Notes: generated from the letters alone by a model not told the origin. A stretch of 64,000 nt of DNA from Aphanizomenon flos-aquae FACHB-1287 (GCF_014698755.1 NZ_JACJTO010000006.1:1-64000), one strand, 5' to 3'. Positions 17,528 to 27,450 are shown, counted from the stretch's first letter. Numbers and translations: made by a program.

Positions 17528-19075
17528 TTAAGCGGTGGTGATCAAGTTCAATAATTCCTGAGCAGCAAAAACATCACGATAGAAAGTTAGTTGCTCAGTC
17601 TTCAAATAGCAAGCACCACGATGACCACGACGCACCCAAGTTACATTACCTTTAGCTAGAGTTTCGTTGGTTTCATCATCTACACACTTCCATTCAAAAT
17701 AAGTATGTTCACCAAAAAACATGACAATTGGCCAGCACATTGTCACTCCGGGTTGAGCAATTAAAGCCCACCAATGTTTTTCTCTTTCTTTTTGTTGTTC
17801 TAAACCTTGGTAAGGTCCATCTTGGCAAAAATAAACTAGATCATCACGATATTCTCCAGTTAAAATATCGCCTCTTCCTTGTCTTAAGGCTTCACAATGG
17901 GTAGGCCACCAATCTCTGTTTTCTTGTTCTATTTGTGCAAGGGTGTAATAAGGACTAATTTCTGGTAATTTTGGCTCTTTCATCGCCACAATTCTTTCTG
18001 CATCTTCGATTAGTTTTTTGGCTACGTAAGGAGTAACTAAACCGGGGCGAGAATAATCGGCTGATAAGTCAGTATAATAATTTGTTCTCTTTTTCGTTGC
18101 TTTTGGCTGGTTTTGTCCGGATTGAGATCCGTTAGTTTGTTGACTGTAAAGAGTTTGATTTACCATGAGAGATTCTATGTCTTTTTGAATTTGATTAAGT
18201 GCGCCAATTTCTGTGATCAGTTCTGCTACTGAAGAACTGCGTTGACCAGCGAGGGTCATTTGACCATCGTAAACAAAGGTGTAGGCTGTTCTCTCGGGAA
18301 ATGGTTGGATTTGTTTAATGTATTTAGCCGCATCTTTAACTGCTGCTAAATATTCGGAAGACGCAAAAAACTTCTCTCTTTCGAGATGATTAGCAAAGGC
18401 AATTTCATAAGCTGCATGATATTGCTTTTCTTCAGGTTCGTAGTGACTGACTCCCGCTGCATCTGGACGAGAATTATCTACCGCTTCAAATAGATGCAAT
18501 CGGAATTTGAGTACAGAATTACTACTGCTAACTTTACGGGCAAAAGTTTCTGTGAGATAACGACGAAAAACTTCCGTGCTCACACCATGAGCTTTTTTAA
18601 CCATGACGTGAAATTTGATTGCGTCAATTTCACCGTTAGGAATGCCGTTAGGAATCTTATCTACATAAGTAATAGAATTGCCAGGACTGCTGTTATAACC
18701 AATGGCTTTGCGGAATAAGTTATGCTCGTCATCCATCAGAATGGCAGAAGCTGTAAACCATGTCTGACGCTCTGCTTCACTGGCAAATGTTAATTCGGCA
18801 ATCCCATCAAAGTTATCTTCTGAGTCTGTTGTATAGTCTAAGCCGGGAATGTTTGGACAGAAGCCACCTTGGTTATGAGCTATATGAAACTGCCAATATT
18901 GATACTGTCCTGGTAATCGGGCGCAAACTGGTCCGTGTACGTCTTTCCAATAGTTATCAAAAAGCTCTAGAGAGATGCCTTGTCTTTTCCACAGAAGGAC
19001 ATAAAAGGCTACTTTTCCTTGTTGATCCCGTGCTGAATAATCGGTTTTGTCTGCTTTATTAATTACTGCGAGCAT
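17528..19075 (-). CDS. EthD - EthD - SnoaL-like protein
   Basis: 515 residues. Residues 13-285 are two EthD domains almost identical, at DNA as well as protein level, to those of the next gene (WKDVHGPV present in the first, absent in the second). A polar linker (about 315-335, rich in Q, N, S, K) leads to a C-terminal domain of about 165 residues: WWPTHCEALRQGRGDILTGE, LVYFCQDGPYQGL and VTWVRRGHRGACYLKTEQL. This reads as an NTF2/SnoaL-like fold of a different subfamily from those in the neighbours. EthD proteins are dimeric ferredoxin-like folds found in alkyl-ether degradation and polyketide pathways. Its role here is unknown. It is second in the putative operon. Confidence 0.75.
   Translation of the reverse strand: MLAVINKADKTDYSARDQQGKVAFYVLLWKRQGISLELFDNYWKDVHGPVCARLPGQYQYWQFHIAHNQGGFCPNIPGLDYTTDSEDNFDGIAELTFASEAERQTWFTASAILMDDEHNLFRKAIGYNSSPGNSITYVDKIPNGIPNGEIDAIKFHVMVKKAHGVSTEVFRRYLTETFARKVSSSNSVLKFRLHLFEAVDNSRPDAAGVSHYEPEEKQYHAAYEIAFANHLEREKFFASSEYLAAVKDAAKYIKQIQPFPERTAYTFVYDGQMTLAGQRSSSVAELITEIGALNQIQKDIESLMVNQTLYSQQTNGSQSGQNQPKATKKRTNYYTDLSADYSRPGLVTPYVAKKLIEDAERIVAMKEPKLPEISPYYTLAQIEQENRDWWPTHCEALRQGRGDILTGEYRDDLVYFCQDGPYQGLEQQKEREKHWWALIAQPGVTMCWPIVMFFGEHTYFEWKCVDDETNETLAKGNVTWVRRGHRGACYLKTEQLTFYRDVFAAQELLNLITTA
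18244..19043. repeat. Copy 2 of the ~800-bp near-identical duplication
   Basis: Partner of 16316-17115 (offset 1928, same orientation). Some of the differences change residues, for example TEVF against MEVF and SSN against SSD. The copies are in direct repeat, so recombination between them would delete about 1.9 kb and fuse the two genes in frame. Confidence 0.85.
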
Positions 19076-19208
19076 TCTTGCTGTCCTTTCTCACTGTTGA
19101 TGCCACTTTGATCAAAATAAAGTTTGAACACCGGGGAAAATACAAGGTTTTCCATCCCGACAACTACATTAACATAGTAGCATCCAGGTTGAAAAAACAA
19201 ACCCAAAA

Positions 19209-19550
19209 TTATTTTCCCATTATTTCATTTAAAGCACCAAAACAACCTGCAACTTTATTAAATCCTGCGTAAGCACAGAGGAATAATAATAGTTCTTCAA
19301 TCTCTTCAGGAGTTGCTCCCTGTTTGATAGCCATACCGACGTGAGCCCCAAAGGGGCTTCCAGGTCCAGTTTGCCCTTGGTTAACTACATCAATAGCAAT
19401 GGTAATCAGGGCTTTGGTTTTTTGGTCAATTAATGGTAAACCCCAAGCTTCACCTGCTACTCGCGTGACAAAATCACCAAATTTGGGATTTATTAGTTTT
19501 AAAGCCTCTTGAAGCTCTAAATCATCTAAAACAGCATTTTCATACTTCAT
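19209..19550 (-). CDS. Carboxymuconolactone decarboxylase (CMD) family protein
   Basis: 113 residues, one CMD domain: ALITIAIDVVNQ, GAHVGMAIKQGATPEEIEEL and AYAGFNKVAGC. It is closely similar to the first 113 residues of the 1065-residue fusion, so the fused domain probably came from a gene like this one. A CxxC peroxidase motif is absent, so it is not an AhpD-type reductase. The conserved His of the HVxxA motif is present. It is the first gene of the minus-strand cluster. The 230 bases upstream (19551-19780) should contain the main promoter. AGGGG lies 11-12 bases before the ATG. A CMD gene also belongs to the Synechocystis icfG cluster (slr1853 from memory). Confidence 0.85.
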   Translation of the reverse strand: MKYENAVLDDLELQEALKLINPKFGDFVTRVAGEAWGLPLIDQKTKALITIAIDVVNQGQTGPGSPFGAHVGMAIKQGATPEEIEELLLFLCAYAGFNKVAGCFGALNEIMGK

Positions 19551-19746
19551 GGACTGATTTTCCCCTCGCTACTTCGGACTCTGTCAACTGTGTAAAAATT
19601 GACTGTTTATTCCGTGGTCATCAAGATTTTGACTTCTGGCATTTTTCATTCCATTTTCAACTTAACATAAAACTAAAACCCCCTTATTTCAAATTACCAC
19701 CTAAAATAGGAAAATTACAATTGCTTTTACAAAAATTTACACTCAA

Positions 19747-19764
19747 CACCATCCTAATATGGTG
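19747..19764. terminator. Small hairpin after the porin gene
   Basis: CACCAT-CCTAAT-ATGGTG, a 6-bp stem 17 bases after the porin stop (minus strand). It has no clear T-run, so it is a weak candidate. The rest of 19551-19780 is AT-rich and has no other structure that I can see. It must carry the promoter of the icfG-like cluster. Confidence 0.3.
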
Positions 19765-19780
19765 AATATTAGCGGATTAG

Positions 19781-21502
19781 TTAAAAGTTGAAGGTTGTTC
19801 TCATCCCAGCTATAACAATATCTTCATTATTAGCATCCTGATTAGGGGCTGTAATCCATATAATCGAAGGAGTAATTGAGATATTATCTGAAATCTGATG
19901 CTTGTAATATGCTTCAATATGTAATGATATATCTTTTTTGAATTGCTGATAAGGTAGATTGCTTCTGACATCTGTGAGGGTAGGTTCCATCCCCACAATT
20001 AACCCTCCTTGATTCCCTTGCTTAAACAAATCAGGAAAAGCCGTTTGAATTGAGTAAGTCCAGATATCAGCATCTCCTTTACCAAGTAGCCTAGCTTGGA
20101 TTGAGTTAACCCAACCACCAATTAGCACCTTGGGACTAATGGCAAAGTAACCACCAAGCTGATAAGCATTACTACTAACAGTAGAAGCATCCCTAAATAA
20201 TACACCAGCATCATCAAAACGATTTGCTAGGGCAGTACCGACAAAACCGTTGCCTCTAAAAGTTTGACCATTATTAAAGCCAAAATTACCAGGAGTAAAG
20301 TAGCCGTGCTGATATAAAAATTGCAAAAACAGCCCAGGATTGGGATTATAGTTAATCTGCCCAGCAGCAATATAATCTCCATTGAACAAACCGCCAAAGG
20401 TGGAATCGTTGGCAAAAGTTGATAGGTAAGTCAAAGTTAACACAGTCGAGTCTACGAATTTATAGCTGGCAGCAACACCAGTTCCAGCCCCGACAAGATA
20501 AATAGGAGGTGCTTCAGCAAAGGAGCTTGTTGGACCACCTCCAATGCGATAATATGGAGCAAATTTCGACAGTAAAACAGGACTAAAACGATAGCGATTA
20601 GCAGCAACAACATCTATAAGTAGATTATCACCAATGGGAAATTGATATTCTAAACCTATTATTCTGGCGTTGCTCAAAGTATCACCCGATCCAGCGGTAT
20701 CGCTTGCACCTTCTCTGGTAGAACCAACATCTCTACCATTGTTTTCTGTGGCAAGTTCAGGAAATTGACTATTGGTAGCACCAATTGCGGTGAATAACAA
20801 ATCTTTACCTGTGAAGCTAGTCAGCAATCCAAGGAAGAGATTGTATTGCATATTAGCTTGAGGATTACCATTACCGGAGAAATAGGTATTAGTTTGAACT
20901 CTTAAATTACCAAGTAGTTTAGTGGTAGTAGAGAACTGATTTCCTGATATTTCAGTGTTTTTAGCCTCTAATGTATCTACACGACTATGTAGGGTTGAAA
21001 TTTCAGAGGAGAAATCCTGTTTTAATCGTTGCAAAGAAACTAAATCTGCTTTCTTAACAATATCCTTCGTCTTTGTGGCAATTAATTCGTTAACCCGTTC
21101 TAAACAAGCATTCAAAACTGCGGCAAATTCATAACGGGTGAGGGCACGATTACCCTGGAATCTGCCATTAGGATAACCTGTAATACAGCCATAGTGTTCA
21201 ACTAGGGATTGTAAAGCTTGAAAAGCCCAGTCTGTGGGTTGGACATCAGAAAACTGAGCCACACTATTTATCTGTGCCATACTTCCATCAGGACTACTGT
21301 CAATTGGATCTAGATCAGCGTTAACAGTAGAGGAACTATCCACCGGATAATCATCAGGACTGGATAGAGGGGTTGATTCAATGATTGATGAATTATCAGT
21401 CAATACTACTTGAGCAGATGCAATACCAGTGATGAATGTGGAAGTAGCAATTACTCCCACGACTACCATTGGACTAGCAAGTAATTTTCTTAAGGCCAAC
21501 AT
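19781..21502 (-). CDS. SLH-domain OprB-type outer-membrane porin (iron-uptake porin family)
   Basis: 573 residues. A signal peptide (about 1-30, ending ASAQ) is followed by an acidic low-complexity stretch, then one SLH domain at about 88-145 (FSDVQPTDWAFQALQSLVEH, GYPNGRFQGNRALTRYEF). A coiled coil at about 150-190 leads to an OprB-like beta-barrel ending in the aromatic residue F (MRTTFNF). This is the standard cyanobacterial major porin layout: the SLH domain anchors to peptidoglycan-linked polysaccharide and the barrel passes small solutes or inorganic ions. Substrate cannot be told from sequence. It is transcribed in the same direction as the multicopper oxidase upstream, 120 bases apart. 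Confidence 0.9.
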   Translation of the reverse strand: MLALRKLLASPMVVVGVIATSTFITGIASAQVVLTDNSSIIESTPLSSPDDYPVDSSSTVNADLDPIDSSPDGSMAQINSVAQFSDVQPTDWAFQALQSLVEHYGCITGYPNGRFQGNRALTRYEFAAVLNACLERVNELIATKTKDIVKKADLVSLQRLKQDFSSEISTLHSRVDTLEAKNTEISGNQFSTTTKLLGNLRVQTNTYFSGNGNPQANMQYNLFLGLLTSFTGKDLLFTAIGATNSQFPELATENNGRDVGSTREGASDTAGSGDTLSNARIIGLEYQFPIGDNLLIDVVAANRYRFSPVLLSKFAPYYRIGGGPTSSFAEAPPIYLVGAGTGVAASYKFVDSTVLTLTYLSTFANDSTFGGLFNGDYIAAGQINYNPNPGLFLQFLYQHGYFTPGNFGFNNGQTFRGNGFVGTALANRFDDAGVLFRDASTVSSNAYQLGGYFAISPKVLIGGWVNSIQARLLGKGDADIWTYSIQTAFPDLFKQGNQGGLIVGMEPTLTDVRSNLPYQQFKKDISLHIEAYYKHQISDNISITPSIIWITAPNQDANNEDIVIAGMRTTFNF

Positions 21503-21622
21503 TTTCTTAATCTCACAGCACGTAATAAAAACAGCTTTTATACTTTATAGCAACAGACAGGATGCCTAGGACATCAATTTTTCGTGTAAACCTACCCTAG
21601 GCATTGATGAAACTAAGCTAGT

Positions 21623-24600
21623 TCACCCCAAATTAATTTTCACAATTATGTCATTGTAATCTTTGTCACTACTGCCAGTTGGTAAATCTTCAAAACCAAA
21701 GAGGTTATTGCCTAGTAAACGAATATGATCAGCCTGATCGGAATTAGCTCTTAAGAATGGGAAGTAAACTGCGGGAATGTTGCTAGAACTTCCACTTAAA
21801 ACCGCCTCTGGTGTACCATTAGCAATAATAAATGGTACAAAAAGTGAGCCTTTAGCAAAGGTACCTTGGTAAGTCGCCTCCCCTTGGTTGCTAACAGATA
21901 GACGTATATCTTTCAGGTATAAGTTAATAGCAGCTTGAAGATAACCTGCATCTCCTGGGGCGAAATCGGCTTTACCATCTTTATTAGTATCAATTTTCCC
22001 TTGCTCATCTAAAATGGGATAAAACCCGACAAAGTTATTAAATGCTGCTTCTCTGTAGACTTTAAACTCAGCCTGGACATCAGTAGTAGCAGATCTAAAA
22101 TCAAGGACTTCTCCTACTGAGCTACCTTGGAAACTCGTTCCTTTGATGGTGGTCTCAGTGCTGACATCAACTTTGACTTTAAAATTACTGTCACCAGATT
22201 TATCTTTCCACTTCAAGGAAAATTTGCCCCCAGTTAAACTTTCTATGTTTTGTGAGGTATCCGAAAACAAAATTTCTGTTTTAGGAGTGAATCCAGATGA
22301 TACAGAGTCTAAAGTGCTGTTATTAACTAACAAGAATCTCACTTTCGCACCAGAGTCAAATTCTAACAAGCTGACAGCATCACTGATATTAAAGCCACTA
22401 GGTAGATTGGAAATAGCTGAGAATAAAACTTTGGCTCGTCCTAAAGCTGCATCAGTGTAACCAGATGCTCCTGGAGCTATACCACCGATATTGCCATCAT
22501 CTCCATCCACAACAAACACTGCTAGTTCATTGACTAAACTAGAACTACTTTGTTCAAGGGTAACTTTCAATTTGACTTTACCATTACTACCACCGTTGAG
22601 GGTGAAAATATCTGAGTTATTGTCTTGGTTTATTTCTGGAACTGATGGCTTACCAAAGGTAACTGATTCTGGTGTATTGCCTGAACCCATGTGAACTATA
22701 TTATACTCACCACTTGATTGGCGGGTAAACATAACTGGTTCACCTTTGGATAAGCCGGGAAGATCCGCAAAAGTTCCCAAAATTTCTTGGGTGTTACCAA
22801 TGGGGGTTAATGATACATCAAGGCGAAGTTCGTCTTCTGGATCACTACTTTGAGAAGTCGTATTATGACTATGACTACCACTTTTTCCTGTATAAGTAAA
22901 CACCTGAATTTGTTCATAACCATCAGGTTTACCACTCTTAGCAATTGTAGTTAAGTTGGCATTATTGGTTTGAGTAGGTGATCCATTTGGCTGATCTGGT
23001 CTCTGGAGAATATAGCCAGATGTGACATCTACTTCCCCAGTGTAGTTAGGACCATAGGGTTGGAATTTTTTGGACAATAGCACTGTTGTATGTGCTGTAT
23101 ACCTGGCAACTAAAGTACCTTTTTCACTGATTAAGATCCCGTTGTAAACTTCTACTAAACCATGGCCACCACTGCCCTGTCCGACAATAATATCGTCATA
23201 ATTATCGCCGTTGATATCACCAACGGCTAAGTTGATTTTACCCGTGAAAGTTTCGTGATGGAAGGGAGCAATGCGGCTCATTAGGTGATAATCTTTACCG
23301 CTATAAATCTCAATGATTGGTACAATACCGCCACCTAAACCGACAACTATATCAGCAAAGCCGTCACCATCTATGTCAGCAGATGCTACTGATGCCTCTT
23401 GGTCAGTTGTTGGCGTAATATCTTGGAAAGGATTGATTTCTGTAATTAACAGGGCAGCATTTTCTGAGTTCTTAACTTCTTTAGCCCCTGCTTTTTGCTT
23501 CTGAATTAGTGTTTCACCATCAAATACTTTAACGGTGAACTTTTCACTAGCTTTTTCCAAAGATCGTTGGATGGTAATAATATCAGTGACGTTATCTGTG
23601 ACATTCTGATTTTTATTATCATGTTTAAACTTGTAATTAACATCAGCGATCGCAACATCTATTCCTTGGCTGAAGTTTTGACCGTAAGGTGTAAGAGTGA
23701 TGCCTTGTTGATAGTTGTTAGCTCTGAATAACTCTATTTGACCATCGGCATTCTGATCAACCCCCAGACCTAACCAAGTATCTTGGGTATTGAGAACCAC
23801 CCTAATGACGGTCATCATCCCTGCATCTTCATGGAAGAGGATATGACAGTGATTGACATAACTACCTGGGAAATCCTCAAAACTCATCAGGATTTTGACT
23901 TCTGATGCTTTACCCACAGTGCCAGGTATAAAGCTATTGAATGGTGTACCATAGGGATTATCTGGGGTGACAGTACCATCAATATAGGCGGGAGGTAGAT
24001 TAATTGTGTCAGCTAAGACTCCAGCCAAATAGGTTTGATTAATATCTTCTACCTTCAAACCATTAATTTCTAAAACAGTAAAGTCATTTTGGTGAATATG
24101 GAATGGATGCCATTCTGGTAAAGGTATGTTAGGTAGTGGAATCGGTGTACCTGGTATCGTCTGTCCATTAAAGTCGGGATTTGGCAATCCCGATTTATTC
24201 ACAATAGTCCAAATTTCTTTTGTCCCCAACATGGGTATTGTCAGTGGAGGCATACCCTTAGCAGGATCTGTGGAATAATATTTCCCGTTGATTGTATATG
24301 TACCTTCAAAGGTTTCTACTTTGGTATCACTGGGAGAATTACCAGCCTGGATAGCGCCACCTATGTTGGCATCCCAGACAAAAGTTCTTTGCCGATCAAC
24401 ATCACCGTTTTTAGCTGCTTGTATAGTCGCACTAATCTCTTGACTTTCTTGGACTAAAACGTCATAGGCTTGGGGAAAAGGAGGCAGTTGACCTGGTGCT
24501 ATTGCACTACCTGTCACGTCCACTGTTGCTAAAACTTGAGGAGCCCAAATTAAGTGTCCATCGCTAAACCCTTTCTCCCCAATTTGTTCAGATACGTACT

Positions 24601-25942
24601 TTGGATCTAGGACTTCATTTGTGCCATTGGCCAGAAAATAGTATTTACCGGGCTTAGTGAAAGCGTGTTGAATAGAAACACGCTGACCAGGAGCTAAAAC
24701 TGGCAAGTTTGTTATTTCTCTTCTCGTACCCTCAACTACGCCACTGGCATCACCGTCTAAAGACACCAAATTAACTGTTTCAGGTGTTAGATTGCCATTT
24801 CCATCATCATAGATCAACTGTATAACAAAGAAGGAATTAACGCTCATGTTGGCAAATGAGAACAGACTCCATTTACCTGTTTGAACGCTTTCTATAGTTG
24901 GGTTGTATTGCCCGTTGACGGTGTGGATCACATTTTCTACTGGCTCTGCTAAACCTCCACCACCATATTCAGATGACATGTTAGCAGGATCAGGATTCCC
25001 AGTTGGTTTGGTTGGGTCATAGTTTAGAGGTTTAGCGTTGTAACCAGCAAAGACTGCATCCGAAAGTGTATATGACCCATCTGTTAGTTGTAGAGGTGTA
25101 CCAGCAGGAACTTCTAATCTATCTCCACTTTTGTTTAAAGGATCATTGGGATTTGGTGTTCTCAGTTGTTGTTGAATCCCAAAGGTGTTAATAGCCATTG
25201 TATAAAATGGCTCTGTAGTAGGATTAAATTTATTCAGATCTGGCAAGTTGTATGCCGGGTTAATTGCTAAAAGACCTCCCAAACCAGAAGCCACTTGCTG
25301 ACTAGTCATCCCATGTATGTGGGGATGATACCAGTCCAATCCGAGAAAATGATTATCAGGTATCTTAATTGATATTTCTCTTGTATCTCCAGCAGCCACA
25401 CTGACAAGAACGTTATCTCCTGGACCTAAAGGTGAGACGTGTAATCCATGTGTATGTAGGTTTGTGTCTTCTTCTGGTGCAGATGGAGCAACTGAGCTAG
25501 GCTCCAAATGATTTTTGAGGGTAATTTTGATTGTGTCGCCGGGATCTGCAACCAGCAATGGACCGGGAATTAAACCATTATATGCTCGGAGAAATTCATA
25601 GGCTGTTGTTTTACTGCCTGTTTGGTCTTTTAACCAGGGAATGAAGCCATCACCTGCTTTTAAAATACCAAAGCCATCAATGTTAATCTGGCTCAGATGC
25701 CTCATGTCTAAGGTGACATCTAAGTCTTTATCAGGTCCCCAACTCGAATAGTAAGTTCCAGTTGTATTTGTTGATGTAAATTGACCATTTTGATTACCTC
25801 TTTGCCAGTCAGAAAATGGGTTTTTAAAGACAACTTTTTCGCTTGGATGCGGTAATACTTTTAAGTAACCTGATTTGTTATAACCTGGACTCCAATTCTG
25901 AAAATTTTCAGTGCCAATAATGTATAAATCTTGTAATGCCAC
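21623..25942 (-). CDS. Giant multicopper oxidase with FG-GAP and DUF4114 modules
   Basis: 1439 residues. Residues about 100-730 form a three-cupredoxin multicopper oxidase with all four copper motifs: HTHGLHV, WYHPHIHGM, HPFHIHQNDF and HCHILFHEDAGMM (type 1 Cys, axial Met). Residues about 750-960 contain FG-GAP/VCBS calcium-binding repeats (ADIDGDGFADIVVG, GDINGDNYDDIIVGQG). The last 150 residues include a DUF4114 domain (LFGFEDLPTGSSDKDYND). There is no N-terminal signal peptide, and the DUF4114/FG-GAP tail is typical of large cyanobacterial surface or type I-secreted proteins. Likely activity is oxidation of phenols, bilirubin-like compounds or metal ions such as Mn(II) or Fe(II) outside the cell. 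Substrate is not deducible. Confidence 0.9.
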   Translation of the reverse strand: MALQDLYIIGTENFQNWSPGYNKSGYLKVLPHPSEKVVFKNPFSDWQRGNQNGQFTSTNTTGTYYSSWGPDKDLDVTLDMRHLSQINIDGFGILKAGDGFIPWLKDQTGSKTTAYEFLRAYNGLIPGPLLVADPGDTIKITLKNHLEPSSVAPSAPEEDTNLHTHGLHVSPLGPGDNVLVSVAAGDTREISIKIPDNHFLGLDWYHPHIHGMTSQQVASGLGGLLAINPAYNLPDLNKFNPTTEPFYTMAINTFGIQQQLRTPNPNDPLNKSGDRLEVPAGTPLQLTDGSYTLSDAVFAGYNAKPLNYDPTKPTGNPDPANMSSEYGGGGLAEPVENVIHTVNGQYNPTIESVQTGKWSLFSFANMSVNSFFVIQLIYDDGNGNLTPETVNLVSLDGDASGVVEGTRREITNLPVLAPGQRVSIQHAFTKPGKYYFLANGTNEVLDPKYVSEQIGEKGFSDGHLIWAPQVLATVDVTGSAIAPGQLPPFPQAYDVLVQESQEISATIQAAKNGDVDRQRTFVWDANIGGAIQAGNSPSDTKVETFEGTYTINGKYYSTDPAKGMPPLTIPMLGTKEIWTIVNKSGLPNPDFNGQTIPGTPIPLPNIPLPEWHPFHIHQNDFTVLEINGLKVEDINQTYLAGVLADTINLPPAYIDGTVTPDNPYGTPFNSFIPGTVGKASEVKILMSFEDFPGSYVNHCHILFHEDAGMMTVIRVVLNTQDTWLGLGVDQNADGQIELFRANNYQQGITLTPYGQNFSQGIDVAIADVNYKFKHDNKNQNVTDNVTDIITIQRSLEKASEKFTVKVFDGETLIQKQKAGAKEVKNSENAALLITEINPFQDITPTTDQEASVASADIDGDGFADIVVGLGGGIVPIIEIYSGKDYHLMSRIAPFHHETFTGKINLAVGDINGDNYDDIIVGQGSGGHGLVEVYNGILISEKGTLVARYTAHTTVLLSKKFQPYGPNYTGEVDVTSGYILQRPDQPNGSPTQTNNANLTTIAKSGKPDGYEQIQVFTYTGKSGSHSHNTTSQSSDPEDELRLDVSLTPIGNTQEILGTFADLPGLSKGEPVMFTRQSSGEYNIVHMGSGNTPESVTFGKPSVPEINQDNNSDIFTLNGGSNGKVKLKVTLEQSSSSLVNELAVFVVDGDDGNIGGIAPGASGYTDAALGRAKVLFSAISNLPSGFNISDAVSLLEFDSGAKVRFLLVNNSTLDSVSSGFTPKTEILFSDTSQNIESLTGGKFSLKWKDKSGDSNFKVKVDVSTETTIKGTSFQGSSVGEVLDFRSATTDVQAEFKVYREAAFNNFVGFYPILDEQGKIDTNKDGKADFAPGDAGYLQAAINLYLKDIRLSVSNQGEATYQGTFAKGSLFVPFIIANGTPEAVLSGSSSNIPAVYFPFLRANSDQADHIRLLGNNLFGFEDLPTGSSDKDYNDIIVKINLG

Positions 25943-26059
25943 GACAAAAATGCCCCTAAATTCACAAAAATAAATTAGCTTATGTCACTTTATCATTTGA
26001 TAATAAACCATAAACCCCATAAAATGTTTTTTTGTTAGTATTTTTCAGAATCTAAACAT

Positions 26060-27238
26060 ATGAAAAAAGGTTTGTGGCAAGCGCCTAGATTACGCATTGA
26101 CGAACAGCATGAAGAACGACGTGCAACTTGGCTAGAACTCTTCTATGATCTAGTATTTGTGGCAGCGATCGCTGAATTATCTCACAATTTGAGTAAGGAT
26201 ATTTCACTGGGGGGACTCGTTGGCTTTGTTGCCATGTTTATACCAATATGGTGGTGTTGGGTAGGTGCTACTTTTTACGCTACTTTGTTTGATACTGATG
26301 ATCTTAGCGATCGCTTGCTAACTCTGCTGCAAATGTCAATTATCATCGCTTTGACAGTAAATTTCCATCACGGTCTCAATACATCTTCCCATAGATTTGC
26401 TATTTCATACATAGCTGCTCGCTGTATTCTCATCCTGCAATACCTAATTGCAGGGCATCATGTACCACAAGCCCGTCCCTTAACCAGTTGGTATGTTAAA
26501 GGCTGTAGTATTGGCGTTGTATTTTGGTTAGGTTCACTGTTTGTGCCAATTCCCTGGCGTTTTGGATGCTGGACACTGGGTTTGATTGTAGAATTTATTA
26601 CTCCACTCGGTACAGGTCATTTAGCAGTTAAGATCCCACCAAATATGTCTCATGTTCCAGAACGAATAGGACTATTTACAATCATTGTTTTGGGTGAATC
26701 AATGGCCGCAGTGGTGCGAGGTGTAGCAGAAAAGCAATGGGATACCTTCTCCGTATTAACTGCCGTGTTGGGTGTGAGTATAGCTTTTAGTTTCTGGTGG
26801 CTTTATTTTGATAGCGTTGATGCTTCACCAGTAGAAGCCATGAAATTAGGTAGAATCAAAGTCTTTCTAACTTGGCTTTATTCTCACCTTTTGCTGGCTA
26901 TAGGTTTAGTAGCAGTAGGGGTAGGGGTTGAGCATATAATTACCCAAAGTGGAGTTAATGTTTTACCGGCAAATGAACGTTGGCTTTTTTGTGGCGCGGT
27001 AGCACTATCCTTAATGGTTTTAGCCGTAACTAACTTCACGAATTGTGTTTTGGATAAAATGAAAAAACGGAGAATTTTGAGCACCTATCGTCTAGGTGCA
27101 GGAAGTTTTATTTTATTCTTAGCCATTGCCGGGAATAATTTATCTCCTGTGGTTTTAATGGCCCTTGTTTCTAGTGCTTGTATGGTGACAGTAGTTTTAG
27201 ATTTATTAACAAAAAGCCAGTTTTTTGTTAGTGATTAG
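26060..27238 (+). CDS. Low-temperature-requirement protein A (LtrA) family membrane protein
   Basis: 392 residues with about ten hydrophobic segments. The N-terminal family signature ATWLELFYDLVFVAAIAEL and the GERIGLF/IIVLGES-type motif (PERIGLFTIIVLGESMAAV) identify LtrA. The family was named from Listeria mutants needing low temperature, but its biochemical function is unknown. It stands alone, diverging from the multicopper oxidase gene with 117 bases between the starts. A 107-bp mobile-type repeat follows about 107 bases after its stop. Confidence 0.85.
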   Translation: MKKGLWQAPRLRIDEQHEERRATWLELFYDLVFVAAIAELSHNLSKDISLGGLVGFVAMFIPIWWCWVGATFYATLFDTDDLSDRLLTLLQMSIIIALTVNFHHGLNTSSHRFAISYIAARCILILQYLIAGHHVPQARPLTSWYVKGCSIGVVFWLGSLFVPIPWRFGCWTLGLIVEFITPLGTGHLAVKIPPNMSHVPERIGLFTIIVLGESMAAVVRGVAEKQWDTFSVLTAVLGVSIAFSFWWLYFDSVDASPVEAMKLGRIKVFLTWLYSHLLLAIGLVAVGVGVEHIITQSGVNVLPANERWLFCGAVALSLMVLAVTNFTNCVLDKMKKRRILSTYRLGAGSFILFLAIAGNNLSPVVLMALVSSACMVTVVLDLLTKSQFFVSD

Positions 27239-27344
27239 GTGATTGTAAAATGAAAGACCGACTCTAAACCCAGGTCTATTTCATTCTCATCTCACCCGTC
27301 TCACAATCGATTCTCATAGCTGGTGTGGTGTAGTCATGACTAAT

Positions 27345-27450
27345 AGCCAAGTTCCCGGTATTATGAAGTACAAATATTAAGGATAAAACTTCTGTGGTGC
27401 GGGCAAGAGCCCGCATAAGGTGTACCTCACTCAAACTGAACTTGCTGTAT
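27345..27450 (+). mobile_element. MITE-A copy 1 (about 106 bp, inverted-repeat ends)
   Basis: Left end reads AGTTCCCGGTATTATGAAGTACA and the right end is its imperfect inverse (GTGTACCTCAC...GAACTTGCTGTA), around a core containing ATAAAACTTCTGTGGTGCGGGC. It is homologous over its whole length to 59181-59287 and, inverted, to 59862-59968. No coding capacity. It overlaps a spurious 77-codon ORF. Confidence 0.75.
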
